This document shows positions 17,209 through 25,131 of a DNA stretch of 64,000 nucleotides, piece after piece. The number at the start of each line of letters is the position of its first letter. The stretch's first letter is position 1. A program made the translations under genes and the position numbers. The stretch comes from Anaerolineae bacterium (lineage in GTDB: Bacteria > Chloroflexota > Anaerolineae > Promineifilales > Promineifilaceae): the NCBI GenBank assembly GCA_023382655.1, contig JAHDWK010000027.1:1-64000 (forward strand), read 5' to 3'. The notes beneath the pieces are model-generated. The model did not search any database. It was not told the DNA's origin and saw only the letters and a program-made list of their open reading frames with translations.

Positions 17209-17389
17209 ACGCTTGTCCAATCTACAACACAAGGAAAAATACGATGGGTAACCATCGTCCCTCCCCTAAAACTGGCACAAAAGAAACGCGACTGGAACAA
17301 CTGGTTGGGCAAGAAGAGGGTAGCGACACCCCCTCCTTGTGTTGGTCAAAACCCGGAACGGCCGTCTTCACAGACGGTCGTTTTTTTTA
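17209..17389 (+). ncRNA. Candidate structured small RNA with own promoter and terminator
   Basis: A plus-strand promoter-like pair, TTGCAA (17175-17180) and TATCAT (17197-17202) with 16-bp spacing, precedes the stretch. A 10-bp helix closes it (17225-17234 with 17335-17344). Inside is a 7-bp hairpin (17241-17247 with 17252-17258). It ends in an 11-bp terminator stem (17357-17367 with 17372-17382, one G-U pair) followed by eight T. A 48-codon frame (17244-17390) runs through the terminator hairpin, so coding seems less likely. It could also be a leader of the glycosyltransferase that starts at 17442. I do not recognise a known RNA family. The rest of 17085-17441 holds nothing else I can name. 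Confidence 0.5.
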
Positions 17390-17441
17390 GCTTTGCACCC
17401 ACTTAGAGCTTATCAAAATAGCTGATAACATACGCACGATT

Positions 17442-18386
17442 ATGATCTCAATTGTGGCTCCCGTTTTTAATGAAGAACAGGCCTTACCGGAATTGCATCG
17501 CCGTGTAACCGGCGTGCTGGACGCGCTGGGTGAGCCCTGGGAATTGGTGCTGGTGAATGATGGCAGCCGTGACCGTTCGGCCACTGTGATTGCTGAACTG
17601 AACCAACAAGATGCACGTGTGAAAGGTATCAGCTTTTCGCGCAATTTTGGTTTCCAGATTGCCGTCACCGCCGGGCTGGATTTTGCCAATGGGGACGCGG
17701 TTATTTTGACCGATGCGGATTTGCAGGACCCACCGGAACTGTACCCGGACATGATTGCCAAATGGCGTGAGGGTTTTGATGTAGTGTATGGCGTGCGCGT
17801 CAGCCGGGTGGGTGAAACCCGCTTTAAGCTGTGGACGGCGAAGCTGTTTTATCGCTTGATTCGGCGTATCACCAAAATTGATATTCCCCTGGATACGGGC
17901 GACTTTCGGTTGATGGATCGGCGGGTGGTGAAGGCCATCCGCAGTATGCCGGAGCGTAACCGTTTTTTGCGCGGCATGGTGCCCTGGGTTGGCTTCCGGC
18001 AAACGGGTGTGCCGTATGAACGGGCCAGCCGCTATGCCGGGGAGTCGAAATTTAGCAGCATCCGACAAATGCTACCTTTTGCCCTGGATGCCATTACCAG
18101 CTTTTCTTATCTGCCGCTGCAACTGGCGACGTATCTGGGTTTTTTTATGGCCGGTCTGGCGGCATTGGCGATTGTGGCGGTGGTGCTGGTGCGGTTGTTC
18201 GGCCCATCTGCACCTTTGCTGGGGCAGGCCACCACCCTGGTTGCCGTCCTATTTTTGGGCGGGGTGCAGCTCATTTGCCTGGGGATTATTGGCGAGTATT
18301 TGGGGCGGATTTATGATGAGGTAAAGGGACGGCCGTTGTACCTGATTGATCAATTATGGGGGTTTGAAGGGGGCAGCGACAAATGA
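17442..18386 (+). CDS. Polyprenyl-phosphate glycosyltransferase, GT2 (DPM1/GtrB-like)
   Basis: This type transfers a sugar from an NDP-sugar to a polyprenyl phosphate at the inner face of the membrane. The GT2 core begins I-S-I-V-A-P-V-F-N-E-E, with V-N-D-G-S-R-D and the metal-binding D-A-D-L-Q-D-P-P-E near residue 92. Two C-terminal membrane helices (about 229-255 and 263-285) and the motif G-I-I-G-E-Y-L-G-R-I-Y-D-E match the GtrB/ArnC class. The length of 314 residues is standard. The lipid-linked sugar would feed GT-C enzymes, and several polytopic candidates are present in this window. Confidence 0.92.
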   Translation: MISIVAPVFNEEQALPELHRRVTGVLDALGEPWELVLVNDGSRDRSATVIAELNQQDARVKGISFSRNFGFQIAVTAGLDFANGDAVILTDADLQDPPELYPDMIAKWREGFDVVYGVRVSRVGETRFKLWTAKLFYRLIRRITKIDIPLDTGDFRLMDRRVVKAIRSMPERNRFLRGMVPWVGFRQTGVPYERASRYAGESKFSSIRQMLPFALDAITSFSYLPLQLATYLGFFMAGLAALAIVAVVLVRLFGPSAPLLGQATTLVAVLFLGGVQLICLGIIGEYLGRIYDEVKGRPLYLIDQLWGFEGGSDK

Positions 18387-18450
18387 GGATTGATGCAATC
18401 CTCATTTGTCGCTGCCCGTCTTGTTCGTTATAATTTCTGTCACTTAAGAA

Positions 18451-18524
18451 GGCGCCATAGCTCAGTTGGTTAGAGCGAGGGACTCATAAGCCCTAGGTCA
18501 CTGGTTCAAGTCCAGTTGGCGTCA
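18451..18524 (+). tRNA. tRNA-Met (anticodon CAT)
   Basis: The cloverleaf can be drawn in full: a 7-bp acceptor stem GGCGCCA/TGGCGTC with one G-U pair, a 4-bp D stem, the anticodon loop CTCATAA, a 5-base variable loop, a T arm with TTCAAGT, and discriminator A. The base pair closing the anticodon loop is an A-G mismatch. The G1-C72 pair and the absence of three consecutive G-C pairs in the anticodon stem argue against the initiator. It could be elongator Met or the Ile2 tRNA that needs lysidine. CCA is not encoded. Confidence 0.9.
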
Positions 18525-18532
18525 TCAGGAAC

Positions 18533-18561
18533 CAGAAGCCGCTCCGTGAGGGGTGGCTTTT
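18533..18561 (+). terminator. Terminator after tRNA-Met
   Basis: An imperfect stem (AGCCGCTCC with GGGGTGGCT) is followed by TTTTTTA. It lies 9 bp after the tRNA and before the 7-mer repeat that leads into the next gene. Confidence 0.6.
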
Positions 18562-18607
18562 TTATTGCGTGATGCGTGATTCACACATCACGCATCACGC
18601 ATCACGC

Positions 18608-21127
18608 ATGACGGCACTGGCACACATACAAAAACAAGGCTGGCTGTTTGCCCTGGTGGGTGTATTGGCGGCGCTGCTGTGGTTGTGGGCGGGGGAACCG
18701 GCACGGCCGTCCGCCCTTTCGTCATTCTCCACCCCCATCACCGCTGTGGACATCAACCAGGGGCGGCTGAACGCCGTGCCCCCTTCGCCGCGCAGTGGCG
18801 AAAACGGCTGGCATATCCGGCAAGATTTTGTGGCCGGGCATGATGGCCTACGCGAAATTGAGCTGATCCTGGCCCGTAATGGCGAACCGGACGCGGACGA
18901 GGACGGCCGTTTCACCCTCACCCTCTTTGATGATGCCGGCAATGCCATCAGCCAGCGCGCCTTGTTCACGCGCAATTTCCGGCACAACCACACCTACACA
19001 TTTTCTTTCCCAGCCCAGCCCGCTTCCGCCGGGCGGCGCTATGTGTTGGAATTGAGCGGCAACGAAACCAATCCGCTAACGGTGTGGGGGTATGACCTGG
19101 ATGTGATAGGCAGCGGGCAGGCGGTGATAGTGGCAGAAGGAGAGGGGGATGGGCCGGGCACGGCCGTGCAAGACCTCCGCTTCATCACCCGCTACCAACT
19201 CCTGCCCACAGAAGCCTTTTCCACCTTAGCCAGCCAGGTATGGCGCGATGGCGTCATTATCTTGCTGGCGCTACTGTTCATCCCTTTGCCCGGCGTGGTG
19301 TTGATGCAGTTGCCCCCCTTACGTTGGCGGGGTTGGGACGGCATGGCCTGGTGGGGTGCGGCGCTGGCATTGGGCACGGCCGTCTGGCCCCTCATCTGGT
19401 ACGCCTTCACCCTGCTCGGCGGCCATTTCACCGGCTGGCTGCTCTGGCTGTTGGTGGGGGTCTGTTCAGGTGTTTACGTATTCACGTATTCGCTTTTTCA
19501 CGCATCACGCATCACGCGTCACGCATCACGCACCCTGTCATCCTGTCACCGTGCCACCGCCTCATCCCGGCGTCCCCGCCGCCCTCACCTGCTCCTCCTG
19601 CTCATCTTAACAGCCGGGCTGGCAGTGCGGCTGCTGGCAGTGCGTGACCTGGCCGCGCCGCCCTGGGTGGATGCCGGTCGCCATGCGTTGATCACGGCCG
19701 TGATGGTTGCCAACGGCCAGCCCATTTCCGATTATGCCCCTTATCTGCCCGTAGACCGTTTCCCCTACCACTTTGGCTTTCACACCATTGCTGCCAGTTT
19801 GGCGCTGATGACCGGCTGGCCGTTGGAACGGCTGCTGCTGGTGTTGGGGCAGTTGTTGAATGCGCTGGTACCGCTGACAGTGTACACGGCCGTGTGGTTG
19901 ATGACCCGCCGCCGCAGCGCTGCCATCCTGGCGGCTTTCCTGGTCGCTATTCCCTTTTTCTTCCCCGCCTATTACGCCACCTGGGGCCGTTTTACCCAAC
20001 TGTCCGCCATACTGGTCATGGCCGTTCTGCTGGCCTTCACCTGGCTGCTAGTGCGCGGGGGGGCACGCTGGAAACAAAGCTGGTGGGTAGTGGCACTGTT
20101 AGCGGCGGGTATCTTTTATATCCACTTTCGTGTCTTTTTGTTTTATGTGCCCTTTGTGGCCGTGTTGTGGCTGTGGAGTTGGGGGCGGCACGGCCGTTGG
20201 CTGCTGCTTGGCGGCGTGGCGGGATTGCTGCTTACCCTGCCTCGTCTGTTTACCCTCACCACCATCACCGAGCCGGTGCAGGCTATCGGCCATAACCTGC
20301 CCAACTACAATGAATTCCCCTGGTCTTATGTCAACTCTGGTTGGGATCGCTGGTTTATCGGGCTGGCGGGGCTGCTGCTCTTGCCGTTACTGATTGGCCT
20401 GGTACGGCGACGGCGGTGGGCGGCGCTGCCGGTGGTGCTGCTGTTATGGGTGGGGCTGCTCTTTTTGCTGCTGGCGGGGGAGTATCTGGGACTACCCAGC
20501 ACCTCCCTGGTTAATCTGAACAGCATGTACATCACCCTCTTTTTACCGATGGCACTTTTTCTAGGCGTCATGCTGGATCAGGTGTGGCGCTGGCTGCGGC
20601 GGTCGCATTGGGTGTTGTTGGTGTGGGCGTATGTGGCGGCGGGGGTGTTGCTCACGGCCGTGACCCTCTTTGGTTTGCGCCAGCAAATCAGCATCCTTAA
20701 CCCGGACACCATTCTCGTGCGCCCCGCCGATCTGCCGGCGCTGGCCTGGCTGGACGCCCACGTGCCCGCCGACGCCAAGATCGCCGTCAACAGTTGGAAA
20801 TGGTTGGGCGAAACGTGGGCCGGTGGCGATGGGGGAGCGTGGATCGTCCCCCTGAACCAACCGCCACGCACCACCACCACTCCTCCGGCCGATTACATCT
20901 ACAGTCCGGCGCTGGTGCAGGAGGTACGGGCATTTAATGAGGCAGCTACGGCCGTGACCGATTGGGCAGCAATGGACACGGCCGTGTGGCTGCGTGAGCA
21001 AGGCATTACCCACCTCTTTGTCGGCCAACGGGGGGGGTTCCTCGACCCCGCCGCTCTCAACCACAACCCCGGCTTGCAATTGTTGTATGCGGCGGATGGG
21101 GTTTTTATATTTGAAATTGAAGACTAA
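18608..21127 (+). CDS. Large polytopic membrane protein, GT-C-like
   Basis: This 839-residue protein has one N-terminal helix (about 12-32), an extracytoplasmic beta-rich region (35-195), then roughly twelve hydrophobic helices, and a C-terminal soluble domain from about 700. The layout resembles GT-C glycosyltransferases, but no clear catalytic acidic motif could be assigned. The ATG at 18608 is preferred because the upstream in-frame codons lie in a CATCACG 7-mer array. A second copy of that array (19497-19535) is translated in frame, giving S-R-I-T-R-H-A-S-R between helices. It follows the GT2 gene and tRNA-Met and may use the lipid-linked sugar made by the GT2 enzyme; that is inference. 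Confidence 0.7.
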   Translation: MTALAHIQKQGWLFALVGVLAALLWLWAGEPARPSALSSFSTPITAVDINQGRLNAVPPSPRSGENGWHIRQDFVAGHDGLREIELILARNGEPDADEDGRFTLTLFDDAGNAISQRALFTRNFRHNHTYTFSFPAQPASAGRRYVLELSGNETNPLTVWGYDLDVIGSGQAVIVAEGEGDGPGTAVQDLRFITRYQLLPTEAFSTLASQVWRDGVIILLALLFIPLPGVVLMQLPPLRWRGWDGMAWWGAALALGTAVWPLIWYAFTLLGGHFTGWLLWLLVGVCSGVYVFTYSLFHASRITRHASRTLSSCHRATASSRRPRRPHLLLLLILTAGLAVRLLAVRDLAAPPWVDAGRHALITAVMVANGQPISDYAPYLPVDRFPYHFGFHTIAASLALMTGWPLERLLLVLGQLLNALVPLTVYTAVWLMTRRRSAAILAAFLVAIPFFFPAYYATWGRFTQLSAILVMAVLLAFTWLLVRGGARWKQSWWVVALLAAGIFYIHFRVFLFYVPFVAVLWLWSWGRHGRWLLLGGVAGLLLTLPRLFTLTTITEPVQAIGHNLPNYNEFPWSYVNSGWDRWFIGLAGLLLLPLLIGLVRRRRWAALPVVLLLWVGLLFLLLAGEYLGLPSTSLVNLNSMYITLFLPMALFLGVMLDQVWRWLRRSHWVLLVWAYVAAGVLLTAVTLFGLRQQISILNPDTILVRPADLPALAWLDAHVPADAKIAVNSWKWLGETWAGGDGGAWIVPLNQPPRTTTTPPADYIYSPALVQEVRAFNEAATAVTDWAAMDTAVWLREQGITHLFVGQRGGFLDPAALNHNPGLQLLYAADGVFIFEIED

Positions 21128-21300
21128 ACTGGCAAACCAAGCAAGAAAATAATTCCCTGCAATAAGCAAAAGTGTAGGTCTCCCGTCAAGTAGGATTGAT
21201 GCAGAAAAGCTATAATACAGCACATCTGTTTCATTGACCATTTTATGTAAAGGTGACATAGAATACCCCTCGATGTAAGAAGTTCACAAATGAGGGTTTC

Positions 21301-21852
21301 ATGTCAGTTAGTATCACAGCAGAGATAAATCTAAACAACTTGGCTGATATTGTTCAAGGAATGTCACCTGGAAAAGCACTGTTCCAAATCGAGTGTTGTG
21401 TATGGTGCATGCTAGAAACCAATAAGCGCAACGGAGAAATTCTGAGAGTTTTAGACAACAGCCTCCGAGAATTTTATAGCGTTGTTTGGGATGAAACTGC
21501 TCTTGATATGGAAAAGATCAACAACAGCATTCACGACGATGAGGGCATCGAATATGGTGCAGAAGCTATTGCTCTTATACTCGCAATTTTGAAAACTGAA
21601 TTCGATGCGGTAAAAAGATCAAAGAAGGGAAAAGGATATGATTACAGACTGGTAAGAAGAGATTCTCTACTCTTTCAACAATCTGCTAGATTAGAAATCA
21701 GTGGCATACTGAGAGGAAGTAATAGGAGGGTAACAGCGAGGGAGAGAGAAAAGCTTGACCAGGTCAGTCAATATGTGGAGTCAACATCAGCATGCGTAAT
21801 AGTCATTGAATTTAGCGGGTTTTTAGCAAAAGTGATTTGGGCAAATGGATGA
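21301..21852 (+). CDS. Unknown protein, first gene of an AT-rich cassette
   Basis: I do not recognise this 183-residue protein. It is predicted soluble and mostly helical, with the acidic stretch N-S-I-H-D-D-E-G-I-E-Y-G, a basic K-R-S-K-K-G-K-G-Y-D-Y segment at about 105-115, and a hydrophobic C-terminal strand (A-C-V-I-V-I-E-F-S-G-F). There is no signal peptide. A GAGGG ribosome binding site precedes the ATG. Its last 8 bp overlap the next gene, so the two are translationally coupled. Base composition is much lower in GC than the flanks, and ACGGCCGT is absent from about 20,986 to 23,229. The promoter region 21128-21300 is AT-rich with no clear hairpin. Confidence 0.6.
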   Translation: MSVSITAEINLNNLADIVQGMSPGKALFQIECCVWCMLETNKRNGEILRVLDNSLREFYSVVWDETALDMEKINNSIHDDEGIEYGAEAIALILAILKTEFDAVKRSKKGKGYDYRLVRRDSLLFQQSARLEISGILRGSNRRVTAREREKLDQVSQYVESTSACVIVIEFSGFLAKVIWANG

Positions 21853-23032
21853 ACAAATTCTGATCCAAGCAGAAACATATCACAATGAGGCTATGGAATT
21901 AGCTGATGATGCTTTCTTGGCAAAAACCAGAAACGATCTTGCAGCTTATTTAGACCTGCTTACCCGTGCTATCAGTAGAGAGATTGAAGCTGCTGAACTT
22001 ATACCGATAGATAATGAGTATGAACCTTCAAGGTCTATTCTATTTAGAAGTGCTGCGAATATGGCCTATGAAGCAGAAGAATACAGGCTTGCAGATAGGC
22101 TAGTGGCAGCAGGACTATCTGGTTTCCCACCTCCAGATGTAGAAACAGAATTAAAGAATCTATATGAAAATATTAACTTCATGCGAAATCTAGAGAATGC
22201 AAATAAAGAACTTGCCGATGATGGTTTTTTCTTCGCAATAGAAGGTGAAGACACATTTTTTGGTGGGGTATTAATAAATCAAGTAACTGATCGATTAAAA
22301 GATTTACAGGCCATTTTTTATCACACTATTGCAAGAATGATTGGTCTAGAGTTCGGTCAAGAAAAACTAACGGCAGCAATTAAAGATGAGTACTCAATGT
22401 ACCTGGAAGCCCAATTTGCGGGTAGTTATGGTGTCTTAGTAAAGATCGGGAAACCAAAAAACCAACTCTCATTATTTCCAGACTTTCCTGAGCTGCAAGA
22501 ATCGGCAAAGCCAATTGTAGTTCCTGACTTGATTAAGGAAATATTGGACTGTTTAGAACTCTGGGAAAGAGCTGACGTGGATGAACTTAGGGAAAGAATT
22601 GATGATAGGAAATATTTCGAGAATTTTGTTGCTGTCGCGAAAAAAATGGCACCCGATGGAAGATCAATTAAAACGGTTGCAATATCTTCAAGCCCCGATA
22701 TCAAAGACAGACCGGTGTTTCTCAGAAAAAGCAAAAAAATTTGGAGTGAACTCATGAGAAAGGGGCTATTGCCACCAACAGATATAGATACAACGAGTAC
22801 CAGATTTATCCTAAGGGGATTTCTGCGTCATGCACATACTCCAAAAACAGGTGAGTATGGAACTGTGAAACTCGATGATTTTGAAACTCGGAAAACGATT
22901 ACCATAAGAGTTCCAATGACATATATGAAAGATACAGTGCAACCGCACTATGAAGAAGAGGTGCAAGTAGTTGGTTATATTCAAAATGGAACCTATTATC
23001 TTGACGATATAGATAAGCTAAATGAAATATAG
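21845..23032 (+). CDS. Unknown protein with TPR-like N-terminus, second gene of the cassette
   Basis: The first 120 residues are helical and look like degenerate TPR units: Y-H-N-E-A-M-E-L-A-D-D-A, then S-I-L-F-R-S-A-A-N-M-A-Y-E-A-E-E-Y-R-L-A-D-R-L. Similar helical N-termini occur in poorly characterised bacterial proteins. Residues 120-395 form a mixed domain I cannot place. It contains L-S-L-F-P-D-F-P-E-L and a beta-rich C-terminus with V-Q-V-V-G-Y-I-Q-N-G-T-Y-Y-L. The protein is cytoplasmic by appearance. It overlaps the preceding gene by 8 bp and shares its low GC. A pair in which a small protein is coupled to a larger adaptor-like protein is compatible with a defence or toxin-antitoxin cassette, but nothing in the sequence proves it. 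Confidence 0.6.
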   Translation: MDEQILIQAETYHNEAMELADDAFLAKTRNDLAAYLDLLTRAISREIEAAELIPIDNEYEPSRSILFRSAANMAYEAEEYRLADRLVAAGLSGFPPPDVETELKNLYENINFMRNLENANKELADDGFFFAIEGEDTFFGGVLINQVTDRLKDLQAIFYHTIARMIGLEFGQEKLTAAIKDEYSMYLEAQFAGSYGVLVKIGKPKNQLSLFPDFPELQESAKPIVVPDLIKEILDCLELWERADVDELRERIDDRKYFENFVAVAKKMAPDGRSIKTVAISSSPDIKDRPVFLRKSKKIWSELMRKGLLPPTDIDTTSTRFILRGFLRHAHTPKTGEYGTVKLDDFETRKTITIRVPMTYMKDTVQPHYEEEVQVVGYIQNGTYYLDDIDKLNEI

Positions 23033-23176
23033 GGGATAGATTAATGTTGGCAAAATGAAAAATGGTTGTTCCACTTGTTAAGCAAAAGGTTTGCTAACAC
23101 ATTCATATTTTCTAGCGAGGTGCCTGATCATAATTGCCTCCATTAAACAATGAACAACTTTATATTGATAGAGGAT

Positions 23177-23210
23177 GGAGATGAGGAAATTGTAGAATTT
23201 CCTCATCTCC
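23177..23210. terminator. Inverted repeat between the cassette and thrS
   Basis: Perfect 15-bp arms (23177-23191 and 23196-23210) surround a GTAG loop between convergent genes. The stem is AT-rich and a true T-run is missing on both strands. It could weakly end transcription from either side or mark the right boundary of the AT-rich insert. The rest of 23033-23176 shows nothing. Confidence 0.5.
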
Positions 23211-23215
23211 AATCT

Positions 23216-25012
23216 CTACAAGTGCGGGCTACGGCCGTTAATCACCCCTTTCACATGCTGGATAAATGCGGCTACGGCCACGCCCTGCTGCTGCACACCG
23301 CTCCGTTCCCGGACTGATACTGAATCCGTTGCTACTTCCTGGTCGCCCACAATCAGCATGTACGGCAGTTTCATCTGCTGCGCCTGCCGCACTTTGGCGT
23401 TCATGCGCTCGCTGCCCAGCATCGCTTGCGCCCGGATGCCCCCCGCCCGTAACTGCGCCGCCAGTTCTGCCGCATACGTCTGGTGCGCATCCGTAATCGG
23501 AATCACCCGCACCTGCTCCGGCGACAGCCAGACCGGGAAATTGCCGGCGTAATGCTCAATCAAAAAGCCAATAAACCGCTCATGGCTGCCTAACGGCGCG
23601 CGGTGGATGCAAAAGGGCATTTCCGAGGCCCCCTGTTCATTTGTAAACGTCAGATCAAACCGGGCCGGCTGCGCAAAATCCACCTGGTTCGTGGCAATGG
23701 AAAACTCCCGGCCAATGGCGCTCCAGATTTGCACATCAATCTTTGGCCCATAAAACGCCGCCTCATCATCCGCCTCCACAAAGGGCACGTTTTCGCTGAT
23801 CATGACCTGGCGAATGAGATCCTCCATTTTCAGCCACATTGTTTCGTCGTCCACGTACTTTTTGCCCAGCCCGGCTTTGCTGTGTTTGCTCAGGCGCATC
23901 ACATATTTCTCAATGCCAAACAGGTCAAAATAATGGCGGTACAACGCCAGGACCGCGCTAAATTCGGCCGCCAACTGTGATTCGGCGCAGTAAATGTGGG
24001 CGTCATTTTGCGTCTGCCCACGCACCCGCAGCAGCCCCATCAGCGTGCCACTCTGCTCATAGCGGTACACCGTGCCATATTCGGACAGGCGCAGCGGCAG
24101 GTCACGGTAACTGCGCGGTTTGCTGCCGAAAATTTTGTGGTGGAAGGGGCAGTTCATCGGCTTCAGGTAATACGTCGCGCCTTCCCGCTCCATGCCGGCG
24201 TACATCTCATCCTCGTAATAGGGCAGATGGCCGCTGCGCAGATAGAGCGCTTCTTTGGCAATATGGGGTGTGCTGACGTGAACGTACCCGGCGGCGTCTT
24301 CCATTTCCCGCGCCAGCTTTTCCAACTCTTCGCGCAAAATGTTGCCGTTGGGCAGCCACAGCGGCAGCCCCGGCCCAATCTCGTCATCGAGGATAAAAAT
24401 TTCCAGTTCCCGGCCCAATTTGCGATGGTCGCGCTGCCGGGCTTCTTCCAGCATTTGCAAATACACTTTGAGTTCTTGTTTATTGGGCCAGGCCGTGCCG
24501 TAGATGCGCTGCAACATGGGCCGGTTTTCGTCGCCGCGCCAGTAAGCGCCGGCCGTACTCATCAACTGGAAAGCGTCCGGCGCAATGTGCCCCGTGTGGG
24601 CCACGTGCGGCCCCCGGCACAAATCCTCAAAGCTGTCTTGCCGGTACGTGCTGATGGGTTGACCGGCCTGGGCCAGTTCGTCAATCAGTTCCAACTTATA
24701 GGGCTGGTCGTGGAATAACCGGCGGGCTTCAGCCGCGCTGATTTCGCGGTAGACCAGTGGATGTTTCCCGGCGATGATCTGGCGCATCCGTTTTTCCAGC
24801 CAGGGTAGATCATCAGGTTTGAAGGAGCGATGTCTTCCATCGCCATCCACGCCCAGGTCAAAGTCATAATAAAAGCCATTGTCAATGGGCGGCCCAATGG
24901 CCAGCCTGGCCGCCGGGTACAGCGCCAACACTGCCTGCGCCAGCACATGCGCGGCCGTGTGCCGGATACGATACAGATCAGACTGTTCATAGGGTTGGTT
25001 TAATTTAGACAT
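23216..25012 (-). CDS. thrS: Threonyl-tRNA synthetase, second copy, no TGS domain
   Basis: This enzyme charges tRNA-Thr. The editing domain starts almost at once, with the H18-x-x-x-H22 pair (R-H-T-A-A-H) and D-L-C-R-G-P-H. The class II core has M-N-C-P-F-H-H, R-V-R-G-Q-T-Q-N-D-A-H and the H-R-A-P-L-G-S segment, so the zinc ligands Cys-His-His appear intact. The last 100 residues form the anticodon-binding domain. The usual 60-residue N-terminal TGS domain is missing. It lies 119 bp downstream of a second, clearly diverged thrS, separated by a terminator. It may be expressed by read-through or from an unseen promoter. Divergence suggests separate roles, for instance stress or resistance to an inhibitor, rather than recent duplication. 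Confidence 0.93.
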   Translation of the reverse strand: MSKLNQPYEQSDLYRIRHTAAHVLAQAVLALYPAARLAIGPPIDNGFYYDFDLGVDGDGRHRSFKPDDLPWLEKRMRQIIAGKHPLVYREISAAEARRLFHDQPYKLELIDELAQAGQPISTYRQDSFEDLCRGPHVAHTGHIAPDAFQLMSTAGAYWRGDENRPMLQRIYGTAWPNKQELKVYLQMLEEARQRDHRKLGRELEIFILDDEIGPGLPLWLPNGNILREELEKLAREMEDAAGYVHVSTPHIAKEALYLRSGHLPYYEDEMYAGMEREGATYYLKPMNCPFHHKIFGSKPRSYRDLPLRLSEYGTVYRYEQSGTLMGLLRVRGQTQNDAHIYCAESQLAAEFSAVLALYRHYFDLFGIEKYVMRLSKHSKAGLGKKYVDDETMWLKMEDLIRQVMISENVPFVEADDEAAFYGPKIDVQIWSAIGREFSIATNQVDFAQPARFDLTFTNEQGASEMPFCIHRAPLGSHERFIGFLIEHYAGNFPVWLSPEQVRVIPITDAHQTYAAELAAQLRAGGIRAQAMLGSERMNAKVRQAQQMKLPYMLIVGDQEVATDSVSVRERSGVQQQGVAVAAFIQHVKGVINGRSPHL

Positions 25013-25024
25013 GAGATTCTCCTT

Positions 25025-25089
25025 GTAACGCGAATTGCCAATTCGTGTTACGAAAATAAAAAGACCGCTCGTGGGAGCGGCCTCTTTTT
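25025..25089 (-). terminator. Terminator after the T-box thrS, plus adjacent inverted repeat
   Basis: On the minus strand a GC-rich stem (CCGCTC/GAGCGG core, 25063-25082) ends in TTTTTATTTT, a good terminator for the upstream thrS. Beside it, 25025-25051 forms another near-perfect inverted repeat (13-bp arms, one mismatch) in the leader of the second thrS. Confidence 0.75.
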
Positions 25090-25131
25090 CTACTTACTGT
25101 TCACTGCTAACTGCTTACCGATTCAAGCCGC

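Noticed and set aside
17244..17390. Small protein of 48 residues in the RNA candidate
   Set aside because: The frame runs through the terminator stem and its stop lies in the T-run. The RNA helices explain the sequence better, although a peptide is not excluded.
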